In this document: piece after piece, positions 9,715-17,587 of the stretch | How the letters are laid out: every line of letters starts with the position of its first letter | How positions within the stretch are numbered: the stretch's first letter is position 1 | Assembly (NCBI RefSeq): GCF_902833045.1 | Contig: NZ_CADFDU010000003.1 | Location: 496,001 to 560,000 of the forward strand | From: Burkholderia sp. BCC0322 | GTDB lineage: Bacteria; Pseudomonadota; Gammaproteobacteria; Burkholderiales; Burkholderiaceae | Reading direction: 5' to 3' | DNA: 64,000 bases | Position numbers and translations under genes: made by a program | The notes under the pieces: generated by a model | The model's input: only the letters and a program-made list of their open reading frames with translations | Told to the model about the DNA's origin: nothing | Database searches by the model: none

Positions 9715-11370
9715 ATGACGCAGATGTTCGAGGCCGGACTCGGCCGCCGCGACGCGAATTACGTGCCGCTCACCCCGATCGACTTCCTGGTCAGGACGGC
9801 CGAAGTCTACGGCGAGCGCCTCGCGATCGTGCATGGCGACGTGCGGCGCACCTGGGGCGAGACTTACACGCGCGCGAAGCAACTGGCGAGCGCGCTCGCG
9901 CGGCTCGGCGTCGAACGCGGCGACACGGTCGCGGCGATGCTGCCGAACATCCCGGCGATGGTCGAGGCGCACTTCGGCGTGCCGATGGCCGGCGCCGTGC
10001 TGAACACGATCAACACGCGGCTCGACGTGTCGTCGGTGCTGTTCATGCTGCGGCATGGCGAGGCGAAGGTGCTGATCGTCGACACCGAATACGCGGAGTT
10101 CGCCCATCGCGCGGCGCTCGAGGTGCCGGGCCTGAAGATCGTCAGCGTGGCCGACGCGATGCCGGCCGATCCCGCGCGCTTCGCGGGCGCGACCGACTAC
10201 GAGGCGCTCGTCGCAAGCGGCGACGCCGACTACGCATGGACGCCGCCCGCCGACGAATGGGATGCGATCGCGCTGAACTACACGTCCGGCACGACCGGCG
10301 ACCCGAAAGGCGTGGTCTACCACCATCGCGGCGCGTATCTCGCGGCGATCAGCAACATCCTCGAATGGGACATGCCGAAGCATGCCGTCTACCTGTGGAC
10401 GCTGCCGATGTTCCACTGCAACGGCTGGTGTTTCCCGTGGGCCGTCGCGGCGCGCGCGGGCGTGAACGTCTGCCTGCGCAAGTTCGACGCGAAGACGGTG
10501 TTCGACCTAATCCGCCGCGAACGCATCACGCACTATTGCGGCGCGCCGATCGTACAGAGCGCGATCGCGAACGCGCCGGCCGAGTTCCGCGAAGGGATCG
10601 ACCACACGGTGCACGCGATGGTCGCGGGCGCCGCGCCCGCGCCGGCCGTGATCGCGAAGATGAAGGAAATCGGCTTCGACTTGCTGCACGTGTACGGGCT
10701 GACCGAGGTCTACGGGCCGGCGACCGTGTGTGCGAAGCAGTCGCGTTGGGAGGCGTTGGGCGACGAGGAGCGCGCGCGGCTCAATGCACGCCAGGGCGTG
10801 CGCTATCACCTGGAAGCGGGCGCGACGGTGCTCGATCCCGACACGATGGCGCCGGTGCCGGCCGACGGCGAGACGCTCGGCGAGATCATGTTCCGCGGCA
10901 ACATCTGCATGAAGGGCTACCTGAAGAACCCGAAGGCGACCGACGAGGCGTTTCACGGCGGGTGGTTCCATACCGGCGATCTCGCCGTGCTGATGCCGGA
11001 CGGCTACATCCGGATCAAGGATCGCAAGAAGGACATCATCATCTCGGGCGGCGAGAACATCTCGAGCATCGAGGTCGAGGATGCGCTGTACCGGCACCCG
11101 GCGGTGGCGGTCGCGGCCGTCGTCGCGATGCCCGACCCGAAGTGGGGCGAGGTGCCGTGCGCGTTCGTCGAGCTGCGTGAAGGCGCAAGCGCGACCGAGG
11201 AGGAGATCGTCGCGCATTGCAAGGCGCTGCTCGCGGGCTTCAAGGTGCCGAAGGCCGTGCGGTTCGGCGAGCTGCCGAAGACGTCGACCGGGAAGATCCA
11301 GAAGTTCCAGCTGCGCAATGCGGTGGGATCGGACAAGGCGATCGACCTGGCGGGCGGCGACAAGAAGTAG
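9715..11370 (+). CDS. AMP-dependent acyl-CoA ligase (AlkK/DmdB-like)
   Basis: Fatty- or carboxylic-acid:CoA ligase of 551 residues that activates a carboxylate through an acyl-adenylate. The ATP-binding P-loop 'YTSGTTGDPKG' is at 189-199. The 'WTLPMFHCNGW' motif is typical of the AlkK/methylmercaptopropionate-CoA ligase branch. 'GWFHTGDLA' and 'RKKDIIISGGENISS' form the hinge (A8) region, and 'KTSTGKIQKF' carries the C-terminal catalytic Lys. ATG 9715 is preceded by a good ribosome site (GGAGACAGG). It is a single-gene unit divergent from the Crp/Fnr regulator. Medium-chain fatty acids are the likeliest substrates, but short thio- or aryl acids cannot be excluded. Confidence 0.92.
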   Translation: MTQMFEAGLGRRDANYVPLTPIDFLVRTAEVYGERLAIVHGDVRRTWGETYTRAKQLASALARLGVERGDTVAAMLPNIPAMVEAHFGVPMAGAVLNTINTRLDVSSVLFMLRHGEAKVLIVDTEYAEFAHRAALEVPGLKIVSVADAMPADPARFAGATDYEALVASGDADYAWTPPADEWDAIALNYTSGTTGDPKGVVYHHRGAYLAAISNILEWDMPKHAVYLWTLPMFHCNGWCFPWAVAARAGVNVCLRKFDAKTVFDLIRRERITHYCGAPIVQSAIANAPAEFREGIDHTVHAMVAGAAPAPAVIAKMKEIGFDLLHVYGLTEVYGPATVCAKQSRWEALGDEERARLNARQGVRYHLEAGATVLDPDTMAPVPADGETLGEIMFRGNICMKGYLKNPKATDEAFHGGWFHTGDLAVLMPDGYIRIKDRKKDIIISGGENISSIEVEDALYRHPAVAVAAVVAMPDPKWGEVPCAFVELREGASATEEEIVAHCKALLAGFKVPKAVRFGELPKTSTGKIQKFQLRNAVGSDKAIDLAGGDKK

Positions 11371-11409
11371 GCGATGCACCGGCCGTCGCCGGCCATCATC
11401 CGTACTCCG

Positions 11410-13392
11410 TCACGCATTCCGCTCGAGCCGGAACACGCTGACCGCGTCCGACAGGTGCGCGGCCTGGTCGCGCAGCGCGACGGCCGCGCGTTCGGCGTCC
11501 GAGATCAGCAACGCGTTCTGCTGCGTCGCGTCGCCGATCTGCGTGACGGCCAGGTTCACCTGCTCGATACCGGTCGATTGTTCGCGCGACGCGGCGCTGA
11601 TCTCGCCGATCAGCGTGCGGACCTGGTCGACTCGCGCGACAATGTCGCGCATCGTGCCGCGTGCGGCCTCCGCGATCCGGTAGCCCTGCTCGACGGTCGT
11701 CGACGATTCGCTGCTCAGCGCGTCGATCTCCTTGACCGCGGCCGCGCTGCGCTGCGCGAGCGCGCGCACTTCGGCCGCGACCACCGCGAAGCCCTTGCCG
11801 TGTTCGCCGGCACGGGCGGCCTCGACGGCCGCGTTCAGCGCCAGGATGTTGGTCTGGAACGCGATGCCTTCGATCGCGCCCGTGATCTCGGCGATCCGGC
11901 GGGTCGCGCGGCCGATGTCGTCCATCGTCGCGACCACGCGCTGCACCGCGGCGTCGCCGTTCGTCGCGGCAGCCGATGCGTCCGCGACCAGCGCGTTGGC
12001 TTGCGCCGCATGCTCGGCGCTCTGCTGCACGGCGGCGGTGATCTGTTCCATGCTGGCTGCCGTCTGTTCGACGCTGCTCGCTTGCGTCGCGATCCGAGCG
12101 GCGATGTCGCTGCTGCCGGCCGCGATATCGACCGTGCCGCGCGCGATGTCGGCGGAGCTGTTGCGCACCTGCGCGACGATCCGCGCGAGGCCGTCGCCGA
12201 TCCCGTCGACCGCCTGCACGAGCCGGCCGATCTCGTCGTCGCCCGGCTTGCCGCGCGTGGCCGCGCCATCACGGATGCGCACGCTGAGATCGCCCGCCGC
12301 ATAGCGCTCGGAGGCCCGTGCCGCCGCATCGAGCGGCCGGCTCACGACGCGGCGTACCACGATGACGAACAGCGTCGCGAACGCCGCGACGAGCACGGCG
12401 CCGATCATCAGGAAGCGGTTGCGGGTGGCGCGCATGGTGGCCAGCAGTTCGTCGTCGAGCGCGATGCCGCCGACGAGCCACTGCCACTGCGGAATCGTCG
12501 TGAACGACACGAATTTTGCGGTCGACCCGCCGTCGTGCGCGGCCGGGTCGGTCGACGTGTACGCGAGCCGCCCCTGGCCGGCCGCGAGCATCTGTGCGTA
12601 CGGCGCGCGGGTCTCGTCGGCAGGCTGGCCGTCGGCATCCGGATGCACGACGAAGGTGCCGCGCGACGGGCCCTGTGATGCATCGAGCACGAAGTAGTAG
12701 CCGTTGTCGCCGATCTTCAGCGACCGGATGCCGTCCTCGACGAGCTTGAGCTCGGCGCCGATGTCGAGGCCGACGAACAGCGCGCCGATCACGCGGCCGG
12801 TCGCATCGGTCACCGGCTTGTACTGCGTGATGTACGGCCGGCCGAACAGCTTCGCGAGGCCCGTGTAGCTGCGTCCGGCGACGAGCGGTGCGTACGCGGG
12901 GCCGGCGCGGTCGAGCCTGGTGCCGACGGCGCGCGCGCCGTCCTGCTTCTTCAGCGACGTCGTGATGCGCACGAAATCGTCGCCGTCGCGCGCGAAGATC
13001 GTCGCGATCGCACCGCTTTTCTCCAGGAACTGGTCGGGTATCGAATAGTCGAGGTCGAGCGGCTGGCCGCCCGCGTAGAGGGTGGGCGCGGCGACGCCGC
13101 CGATGTCGACGGTGCGCGCCGGGTCGAGCGAGAAATCGGGCGGCAGGAAGCTCGCGAACAGCGACATCGAGCGGTTGGCTTCGGCCGACAGCGCCTTGTC
13201 GAACAGGTCGACCATCGCGCGGATCGACTGTTCCTTGTCGACGATCCGCATGTGGGCTTCTTCAGCCAGCTGCCGGCCGGCGAAATGCGCGAGCGTCCAC
13301 GCGAAAACGGTAAACAGCAGGGCGACGAGCGCGCACGCCAGCGCCGCAAGACGCGCGCCGACGCTCACCCGGCCCAATTGGGTCAATCTCAT
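11410..13392 (-). CDS. Methyl-accepting chemotaxis protein with periplasmic Cache domain
   Basis: Chemoreceptor of 660 residues. TM1 is at ~12-35. A large periplasmic sensor of about 290 residues follows, with Cache_2/3-like features ('GALFVGLDIG', 'DNGYYFVLDA', 'QWQWLVGGI'). TM2 comes next (~330-350), then HAMP, then the cytoplasmic signalling coiled coil with the invariant hairpin 'IAFQTNILALNAAVEAARAG'. ATG 13392 starts directly before TM1; a longer frame adds a Pro-rich stretch unlikely to be translated. No CheA/CheW/CheR gene is nearby, so it must feed a pathway encoded elsewhere. Single Cache receptors of this kind usually sense small carboxylates or amino acids, but the ligand is not inferable here. 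Confidence 0.94.
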   Translation of the reverse strand: MRLTQLGRVSVGARLAALACALVALLFTVFAWTLAHFAGRQLAEEAHMRIVDKEQSIRAMVDLFDKALSAEANRSMSLFASFLPPDFSLDPARTVDIGGVAAPTLYAGGQPLDLDYSIPDQFLEKSGAIATIFARDGDDFVRITTSLKKQDGARAVGTRLDRAGPAYAPLVAGRSYTGLAKLFGRPYITQYKPVTDATGRVIGALFVGLDIGAELKLVEDGIRSLKIGDNGYYFVLDASQGPSRGTFVVHPDADGQPADETRAPYAQMLAAGQGRLAYTSTDPAAHDGGSTAKFVSFTTIPQWQWLVGGIALDDELLATMRATRNRFLMIGAVLVAAFATLFVIVVRRVVSRPLDAAARASERYAAGDLSVRIRDGAATRGKPGDDEIGRLVQAVDGIGDGLARIVAQVRNSSADIARGTVDIAAGSSDIAARIATQASSVEQTAASMEQITAAVQQSAEHAAQANALVADASAAATNGDAAVQRVVATMDDIGRATRRIAEITGAIEGIAFQTNILALNAAVEAARAGEHGKGFAVVAAEVRALAQRSAAAVKEIDALSSESSTTVEQGYRIAEAARGTMRDIVARVDQVRTLIGEISAASREQSTGIEQVNLAVTQIGDATQQNALLISDAERAAVALRDQAAHLSDAVSVFRLERNA

Positions 13393-13550
13393 GCAACATC
13401 CTGAGTGGGGAGGGAGAGGAGGCGGAACGCACGCGTCACCGCTGGTCAACCGGTTAATACGGCAACTTCGGCGAAATCTTTAGCGGCGCGCCGTCGATGG
13501 TGGCGCCGGCAGGTGCGGGTGTCGCGCGGGGCTGCGGCGAGACGCGGGTG

Positions 13551-13982
13551 TCAATGCGTCACGAGCCACGCGACGGCCAGATAACGGCCGACTTTCGCGA
13601 TCGTCACGATGACGAGAAAGGTCGGCAGCGGCTCACGCAGTACGCCCGCGATCATCGTCAGCGGATCGCCGATCACGGGCGCCCAGCTCAGCAGCAGTGA
13701 CCAGCGGCCGTAGCGCGCATACCAGCGTTCGGCGCGCGCGAGCGCGGCGGGCTTGACGGGGAACCAGCGGCGCTCGCGGAAGTGCTCGATGCCGCGCCCG
13801 AGCGCCCAGTTGATCACGGAGCCGGCGACGTTGCCGATGCTCGCGACGAGCACCAGCGCCCACACGGGTTCGCGCCCGGCGAGCAGCAGGCCGGCGAGCA
13901 CGGCTTCGGACTGGAGCGGCAACAGGGTCGCGGCAACCATCGACACGGCGAACAGGCAGCCGTAAGTGAACAATTCGGACAT
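13551..13982 (-). CDS. YqaA-family (DedA/SNARE-associated-like) inner-membrane protein
   Basis: Small multi-spanning membrane protein of 143 residues. It opens 'MSELFTYGCLFAVSMVAATLLPLQSE' (TM1 with the early 'LPLQSE' acidic motif of YqaA), has a Gly-rich second segment 'ASIGNVAGSVINWALGRG', an amphipathic basic middle and a C-terminal pair of helices. This is the pattern of the VTT/DedA superfamily, members of which are implicated in membrane lipid flipping or envelope homeostasis. Length matches the short YqaA type. It stands alone, between the chemoreceptor and the channel gene. Its function in this host is unknown. Confidence 0.85.
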   Translation of the reverse strand: MSELFTYGCLFAVSMVAATLLPLQSEAVLAGLLLAGREPVWALVLVASIGNVAGSVINWALGRGIEHFRERRWFPVKPAALARAERWYARYGRWSLLLSWAPVIGDPLTMIAGVLREPLPTFLVIVTIAKVGRYLAVAWLVTH

Positions 13983-14035
13983 CGCGCGATTGTAGCCGGC
14001 GTGCGCCGGCCTGACCGGGGCGCAGGGTCACACGG

Positions 14036-15211
14036 TCATGCGGCGTCGGCCGTGCCGAACAGCAGGTGCGAGATCACCGACTTGTCGACGGGTTCGTCGT
14101 TGAGCGTGCTGGCCAGCAGTTCGCCGGCGAGCTGCTGCGGCGAAAACACCATGTCGGGTTTCAGCAGGCGCAGCCGTTCGAGGTTGCGCTGGTGGTTCAC
14201 GAGCGCGACGGTGCGCACCGATGCTGCGATCTCGCGGATCGCGAGGATGATGAAGGCGTTCTCGGCGTCGTCGGAGCGCAGCGCGAGCACCGCACGCGCG
14301 GTTGCCGCGCCGGCGCTTTCCAGTACCGCGTGGTCGGTCGCATCGCCGACGATCAGGTCGGTCGTTGCCGGATAGTTGTGCTCGACGCCGGCCGGCACGA
14401 CGACGGTCACCGCGTAGCCGCGCTTGCGCAGCCCGTCGTGCACCGCATGCGCGACGGGGGTCGCGCCGACGATCAGGTAATGATGCTTGCGGATCACGTT
14501 CGAAATGCCTCCCTTGACGATCCGTTTCAGATTGCCGCCGATCACGGGGCCGACGACCGCGCTGATCGACGTCGCGAACACCGTGATGCCGAGCACGATC
14601 ACCGACGCGGTGAACAGGCGCGCGGTCGGCGCGTGCGGAACGATGTCGCCGTAACCCACCGTCGACATCGATACGATCGAGAAATAGACGGCCGTGGCGA
14701 GATCGTGGACGGGCGGCGTGAATTGGTCGCCGAGATACAGCACGCCGAAGGTCGCGTAGATCAGCAGCGATACGATGCTCAGCAACGCGAACAAGCTGCT
14801 CGCGGCAACGCTCGCGCGGTCGAAGTGCCGCCAGTAGTACAGCAGTGTGACGGCCAGCACGGCCGTATAGACGAACACGGCGTGGCTGCGATAGCCGCCG
14901 AGCACGCTGATCGCGGCGGCCGCGACCAGCAGCAGGATCGACAGCACCCACGCGACGCGGGCGCGCAGCACGATGCCGATGGCCATCGTCGCGAGGCCGG
15001 CCGCAACGACCACTTGCGGCAACACGACGAGCCCGGCGTTGTCGACGAGGTTCAGCGCATCGGCGAGCCACGCGTGATGCGCGCCGAGCTTTGCGTGCTC
15101 GACGACGGGAAGCAGCACCATGAGCGCGTCGAGCGCGAGGAGGAGAGCGAGATACCAGTGCAGGCCGATGGGCGCGAACACGCGCCGCAGGCGGGTAGTG
15201 AGGGGCTTCAT
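14036..15211 (-). CDS. kch: Kch-type potassium channel with RCK domain
   Basis: Putative voltage-gated-like K+ channel of 391 residues; ATG 15235 would add eight residues. About five to six hydrophobic segments occupy 15-160. The pore helix and selectivity filter follow, 'STVGYGDIVP' with TVGYGD at ~184-189, then TM6, then a cytosolic TrkA-N/RCK domain from ~225 ('HHYLIVGATPVAHAV'). The layout and many segments ('YFSIVSMSTVGYGDIVP', 'GITVFATSISAVVGP') parallel E. coli Kch. The RCK glycine motif reads G-A-T-P-V-A rather than GxGxxG, so nucleotide binding may be weak, as in other Kch proteins. It is a single-gene unit followed (3') by the YqaA-like gene. Confidence 0.9.
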   Translation of the reverse strand: MKPLTTRLRRVFAPIGLHWYLALLLALDALMVLLPVVEHAKLGAHHAWLADALNLVDNAGLVVLPQVVVAAGLATMAIGIVLRARVAWVLSILLLVAAAAISVLGGYRSHAVFVYTAVLAVTLLYYWRHFDRASVAASSLFALLSIVSLLIYATFGVLYLGDQFTPPVHDLATAVYFSIVSMSTVGYGDIVPHAPTARLFTASVIVLGITVFATSISAVVGPVIGGNLKRIVKGGISNVIRKHHYLIVGATPVAHAVHDGLRKRGYAVTVVVPAGVEHNYPATTDLIVGDATDHAVLESAGAATARAVLALRSDDAENAFIILAIREIAASVRTVALVNHQRNLERLRLLKPDMVFSPQQLAGELLASTLNDEPVDKSVISHLLFGTADAA

Positions 15212-15333
15212 CCAGTCGCCCGGCTGGCCGGGCATGTCCAACGAACCAGCCGCTACCCTAAAGCATTCGGCAATCGGCTGCTTTTTCGAGGGGCGTTGAC
15301 GGCGGCCGCCAGGAAGCCGCCGCCCGGTCGCTT

Positions 15334-15981
15334 TCAGTTCCAGCCGACCATGATCGCGCCCATCCCGACGAGCAGCCCGCCCGTGACGCGGTTCATCGCG
15401 CGCATCCGCGCAGGCCGCTGCAGCGCGCGGCTCAGCCGGTGCGAGAACAGCGCCATCGACGCGACGCCGCCGGCGAACAGCACCGCGAACGTCGCCGCGA
15501 GCAGCAGGTACTGCTGGTTCAGGCTCCAGTCGGCGCTCGGGCTGATGAATTGCGGAAAGAACGACGGGAAGAACAGCAGCGTCTTCGGATTCAGGCCGGA
15601 GGTTGCCAGGCCGCGCCAGAACAGCGCGCGGTGCGAGTCGGTGTCCGGCGGGGTTGCCCCGGCCGGCCCGGTCGAGGCGGCGGGCGCGCCGGCCGGCGCA
15701 CGGCTGAGCCATTGCTTGCAGCCGAGCCAGACGAGGTAGGCCGCGCCGGCCCAGCGCAGCACGGTCAGCGCGCGCTCGTCGAGATGCACGAGCGAATTCA
15801 GGCACAGCGCGGTCAGCGCGAGTTGCAGCAGCACGGCGAGCGTGCCACCCCAGACGCACGGCAGCGCGCGGCGCCAGCCGGCGCGTAGCGCCTGGTTCAT
15901 GGTGAGGAGGTTGACGGGGCCGGGAGCGTAGACGAGAACGGCGGAGGCAGCGAGAAACGACAGGTAAAGCCTGAACGACAT
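15334..15981 (-). CDS. LysE/RhtB-family amino-acid exporter
   Basis: Inner-membrane exporter of 215 residues with six predicted helices. The N-terminal family motif 'VYAPGPVNLLTMNQALRAGW' contains the conserved Pro-Gly-Pro after TM1. The insert at ~100-120 is Ala/Pro/Thr-rich, and 'GLATSGLNPKTLLFFPSFFPQF' is the second signature. ATG 15981 is used because upstream codons encode no membrane segment. It is divergent from an Lrp-type regulator (285 bp between starts), the classic arrangement of an amino-acid exporter with its substrate-sensing regulator (as LysE/LysG or BrnFE/Lrp). The exported amino acid is not identified. Confidence 0.92.
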   Translation of the reverse strand: MSFRLYLSFLAASAVLVYAPGPVNLLTMNQALRAGWRRALPCVWGGTLAVLLQLALTALCLNSLVHLDERALTVLRWAGAAYLVWLGCKQWLSRAPAGAPAASTGPAGATPPDTDSHRALFWRGLATSGLNPKTLLFFPSFFPQFISPSADWSLNQQYLLLAATFAVLFAGGVASMALFSHRLSRALQRPARMRAMNRVTGGLLVGMGAIMVGWN

Positions 15982-16266
15982 GACGGGTAGCGCGGGAACA
16001 GGAACATGGGCGCCGATGCCGCGCGGCCGGATAGGCGCGCGGGCGGCGGGGAGTTGCATGCCTGCTGGCCGGCGCCGCAACTCGTGATTGCGGCCTTGCG
16101 TCCCGTTGCGAAGGGGTTGTCGCGGGGAGCGTGCCGGACAGCAGGCATGGGTAAAAATATATCAAGGGGCCGGATTAAAAGGCTTCCGCTTTTCCACACA
16201 AACCGACACAAATCCGGAATGTCGTTCAGATAGAATCCGGCTTTTCAGTAGAAGATTCTTTCCGCC
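15982..16266. promoter_or_regulatory. Divergent LysE/Lrp control region with three AATCCGG copies
   Basis: This 285-bp region lies between the exporter and regulator starts. The heptamer AATCCGG occurs at 16211-16217 and 16234-16240, and in inverted form (CCGGATT) at 16170-16176. The outer copies extend to an 8-bp inverted repeat, GCCGGATT and AATCCGGC. TAGAAT at 16231-16236 is a possible -10 for the Lrp gene. An AT-rich patch at 16152-16164 is a likely bending or promoter segment for lysE. Binding by the Lrp protein is inferred. Confidence 0.4.
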
Positions 16267-16752
16267 ATGGCCACACGTGAACGCTCGCCGAAAACGCTCG
16301 ACAGCCAGGATCGCAAAATCCTGGGTGCACTGCAGAAAAATGCGCGTCTGTCGAACGCCGAACTGGCCGAACAGATCGGGATGTCGACCACCGCGTGCTG
16401 GAACCGCACGCGGCAGCTCGAGATGGACGGCTACATCGACGGTTATGTTGCGCTCGTCAACCAGCGGAAGCTGGGCTACGCGGACATCGTGATCCTTGAA
16501 GTCACGCTCGATCGCCACGAGGACGACGCGCTCGCGCGCTTCGGCGAGGAACTCGCCGCACTGCCCGAGGTGCTCGAGGCCTATCTCGTGTCGGGCGAGT
16601 ACGACTACTGGATCAAGGTCGCGGTGGACGGCACGGCCGGCTACGAGCGTTTCCTGCGCGAAAAGCTGTACAAGATTTCGAGCATCCGTCACAGCCGCTC
16701 GATGTTCGCGCTGCGCTGCATGAAGGACGTGCCGTCGATTCAGGTGTTTTGA
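16267..16752 (+). CDS. Lrp/AsnC-family transcriptional regulator
   Basis: Feast/famine regulator of 161 residues. The N-terminal winged HTH (~12-60) includes 'DRKILGALQKNARLSNAELA' and the recognition region 'IGMSTTACWNRTRQLEMDG'. The C-terminal RAM (amino-acid-binding) domain covers ~75-155, with 'YLVSGEYDYWIKVAVDG'. The protein is full length. It is divergent from the LysE exporter, so it most likely activates export when its amino-acid ligand is abundant. The start ATG is closely preceded by an A/T-rich leader rather than a strong ribosome site. Confidence 0.93.
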   Translation: MATRERSPKTLDSQDRKILGALQKNARLSNAELAEQIGMSTTACWNRTRQLEMDGYIDGYVALVNQRKLGYADIVILEVTLDRHEDDALARFGEELAALPEVLEAYLVSGEYDYWIKVAVDGTAGYERFLREKLYKISSIRHSRSMFALRCMKDVPSIQVF

Positions 16753-16962
16753 GAAAGGGGACGAGCATGCGGCCGTGGGTTAAACGACGGCGCATGGGGT
16801 TGCGCGTTTGCGCGGAGAAAGCCGGCAAGCGGGCGAGGAGACAAGGCGTACGGCGCGATTCGGTACCTGGGCCGGCGACGCGGATGAATCTTCCGTCCGC
16901 GGCGATCCGGTGTACCCGCGTACAGGCTGGATAACGGCTGCGGGCCTGGGTAGCCGATAGAC

Positions 16963-16994
16963 AAAAAACCACACCGGTGCCAATCGGCACCGGT
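16963..16994 (-). terminator. Strong rho-independent terminator, minus strand
   Basis: A perfect 9-bp stem (ACCGGTGCC at 16973-16981, GGCACCGGT at 16986-16994) closes a 4-base loop. Read on the minus strand it is followed within four bases by six T residues (16963-16968). It can only serve minus-strand transcription entering from about 17000-17400, where just a small ORF and a coding remnant lie. Confidence 0.8.
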
Positions 16995-17023
16995 ATCGGC
17001 TTCAAAGCAACTTCAGAGCGACT

Positions 17024-17152
17024 TCAGAGCACCTTCAACGCGCCCTGGATACGAAACGCGTTCACCAGCGCTATCCGGCCTGTTTCCAGTGACTGGCCTT
17101 GCACCCCGTTGCCCGACGCCGCGACCTCGTGGCGCGCGTCCGGGCAAGCTGA
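17024..17152 (-). pseudogene. Possible C-terminal remnant of an unidentified gene
   Basis: On the minus strand a 42-codon stretch without start runs from after a TGA (17153-17155) to a TGA at 17024. It has strongly GC-ending codons like neighbouring real genes and ends 'RIALVNAFRIQGALKVL'. It sits 30 bp upstream of a strong terminator in the same direction, as the last part of a gene would. No family is recognised. It could be chance coding character in GC-rich DNA. Confidence 0.3.
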
Positions 17153-17200
17153 TCAGGCAAGGCGACGTGCGGACGGCCCGCAGCCGGCCGGTCGTTCCGC

Positions 17201-17389
17201 TCAGCGCGGCAGGCGTGCGTGTGCTTCGGCGATGACTTCGCAGTTCTCGAGGTGGAGTGCCCATGCTTCTGCAATCAGCTCGCCCATGCGTGCGAGCCAG
17301 CCAGCGGATTGGGTGGAACGGTCGGAGAGGTTAGACGTTTGCATGACGAAGCCCCGTATAGGTGGCGAGTTAGGGATAACCCTAATCAT
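17201..17389 (-). CDS. Small hypothetical protein (62 aa)
   Basis: Short ORF of 62 residues from ATG 17389, with GGAGG nine bases upstream; an internal ATG at 17344 would give 47 residues with no good ribosome site. The C-terminal 45 residues form an amphipathic helix-rich segment ('LARMGELIAEAWALHLENCE'). No known domain is recognised. It is flanked by inverted repeats (17370-17385 inside the first codons, 17451-17466 upstream) and followed, after the remnant at 17024-17152, by a rho-independent terminator, which together look like a small regulated transcript. It could be a small regulator or antitoxin-like protein, but nothing in the sequence proves this. Confidence 0.45.
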   Translation of the reverse strand: MIRVIPNSPPIRGFVMQTSNLSDRSTQSAGWLARMGELIAEAWALHLENCEVIAEAHARLPR

Positions 17390-17466
17390 AGCGAAACGCC
17401 TCCGCTTTGTGAAATGTGATTTCGTTATATGAGAATTACTGACATTTTGTGTTGCGACTTCGCAAC
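17370..17466. repeat. Two inverted repeats around the start of the 62-aa ORF
   Basis: TTAGGG-ATAA-CCCTAA (17370-17385) lies within codons 2-7 of the small ORF. GTTGCGA-CT-TCGCAAC (17451-17466) lies about 62 bp upstream of its ATG, near the expected promoter. Both have perfect arms (6 and 7 bp). The DNA between is markedly AT-rich for this replicon. They are candidate operator and mRNA-structure elements. No binding protein is known. Confidence 0.5.
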
Positions 17467-17587
17467 ATGAATATCGGCTGCCTGCGCGTGGCCCACCGGC
17501 GCGACAAGGCCGCGCCGGCACGGCCTCGCATGGGGCAACAGAGGGGATTCGAGCGGTGGGCGTCGGTCGGTCGCGGCGGGCGGCGGC

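Noticed and set aside
8791-10416. N-terminal extension of the Crp/Fnr protein to 541 residues
   Set aside because: The extra 290 residues are antisense to the acyl-CoA ligase gene; the Crp domain starts at ATG 9546.
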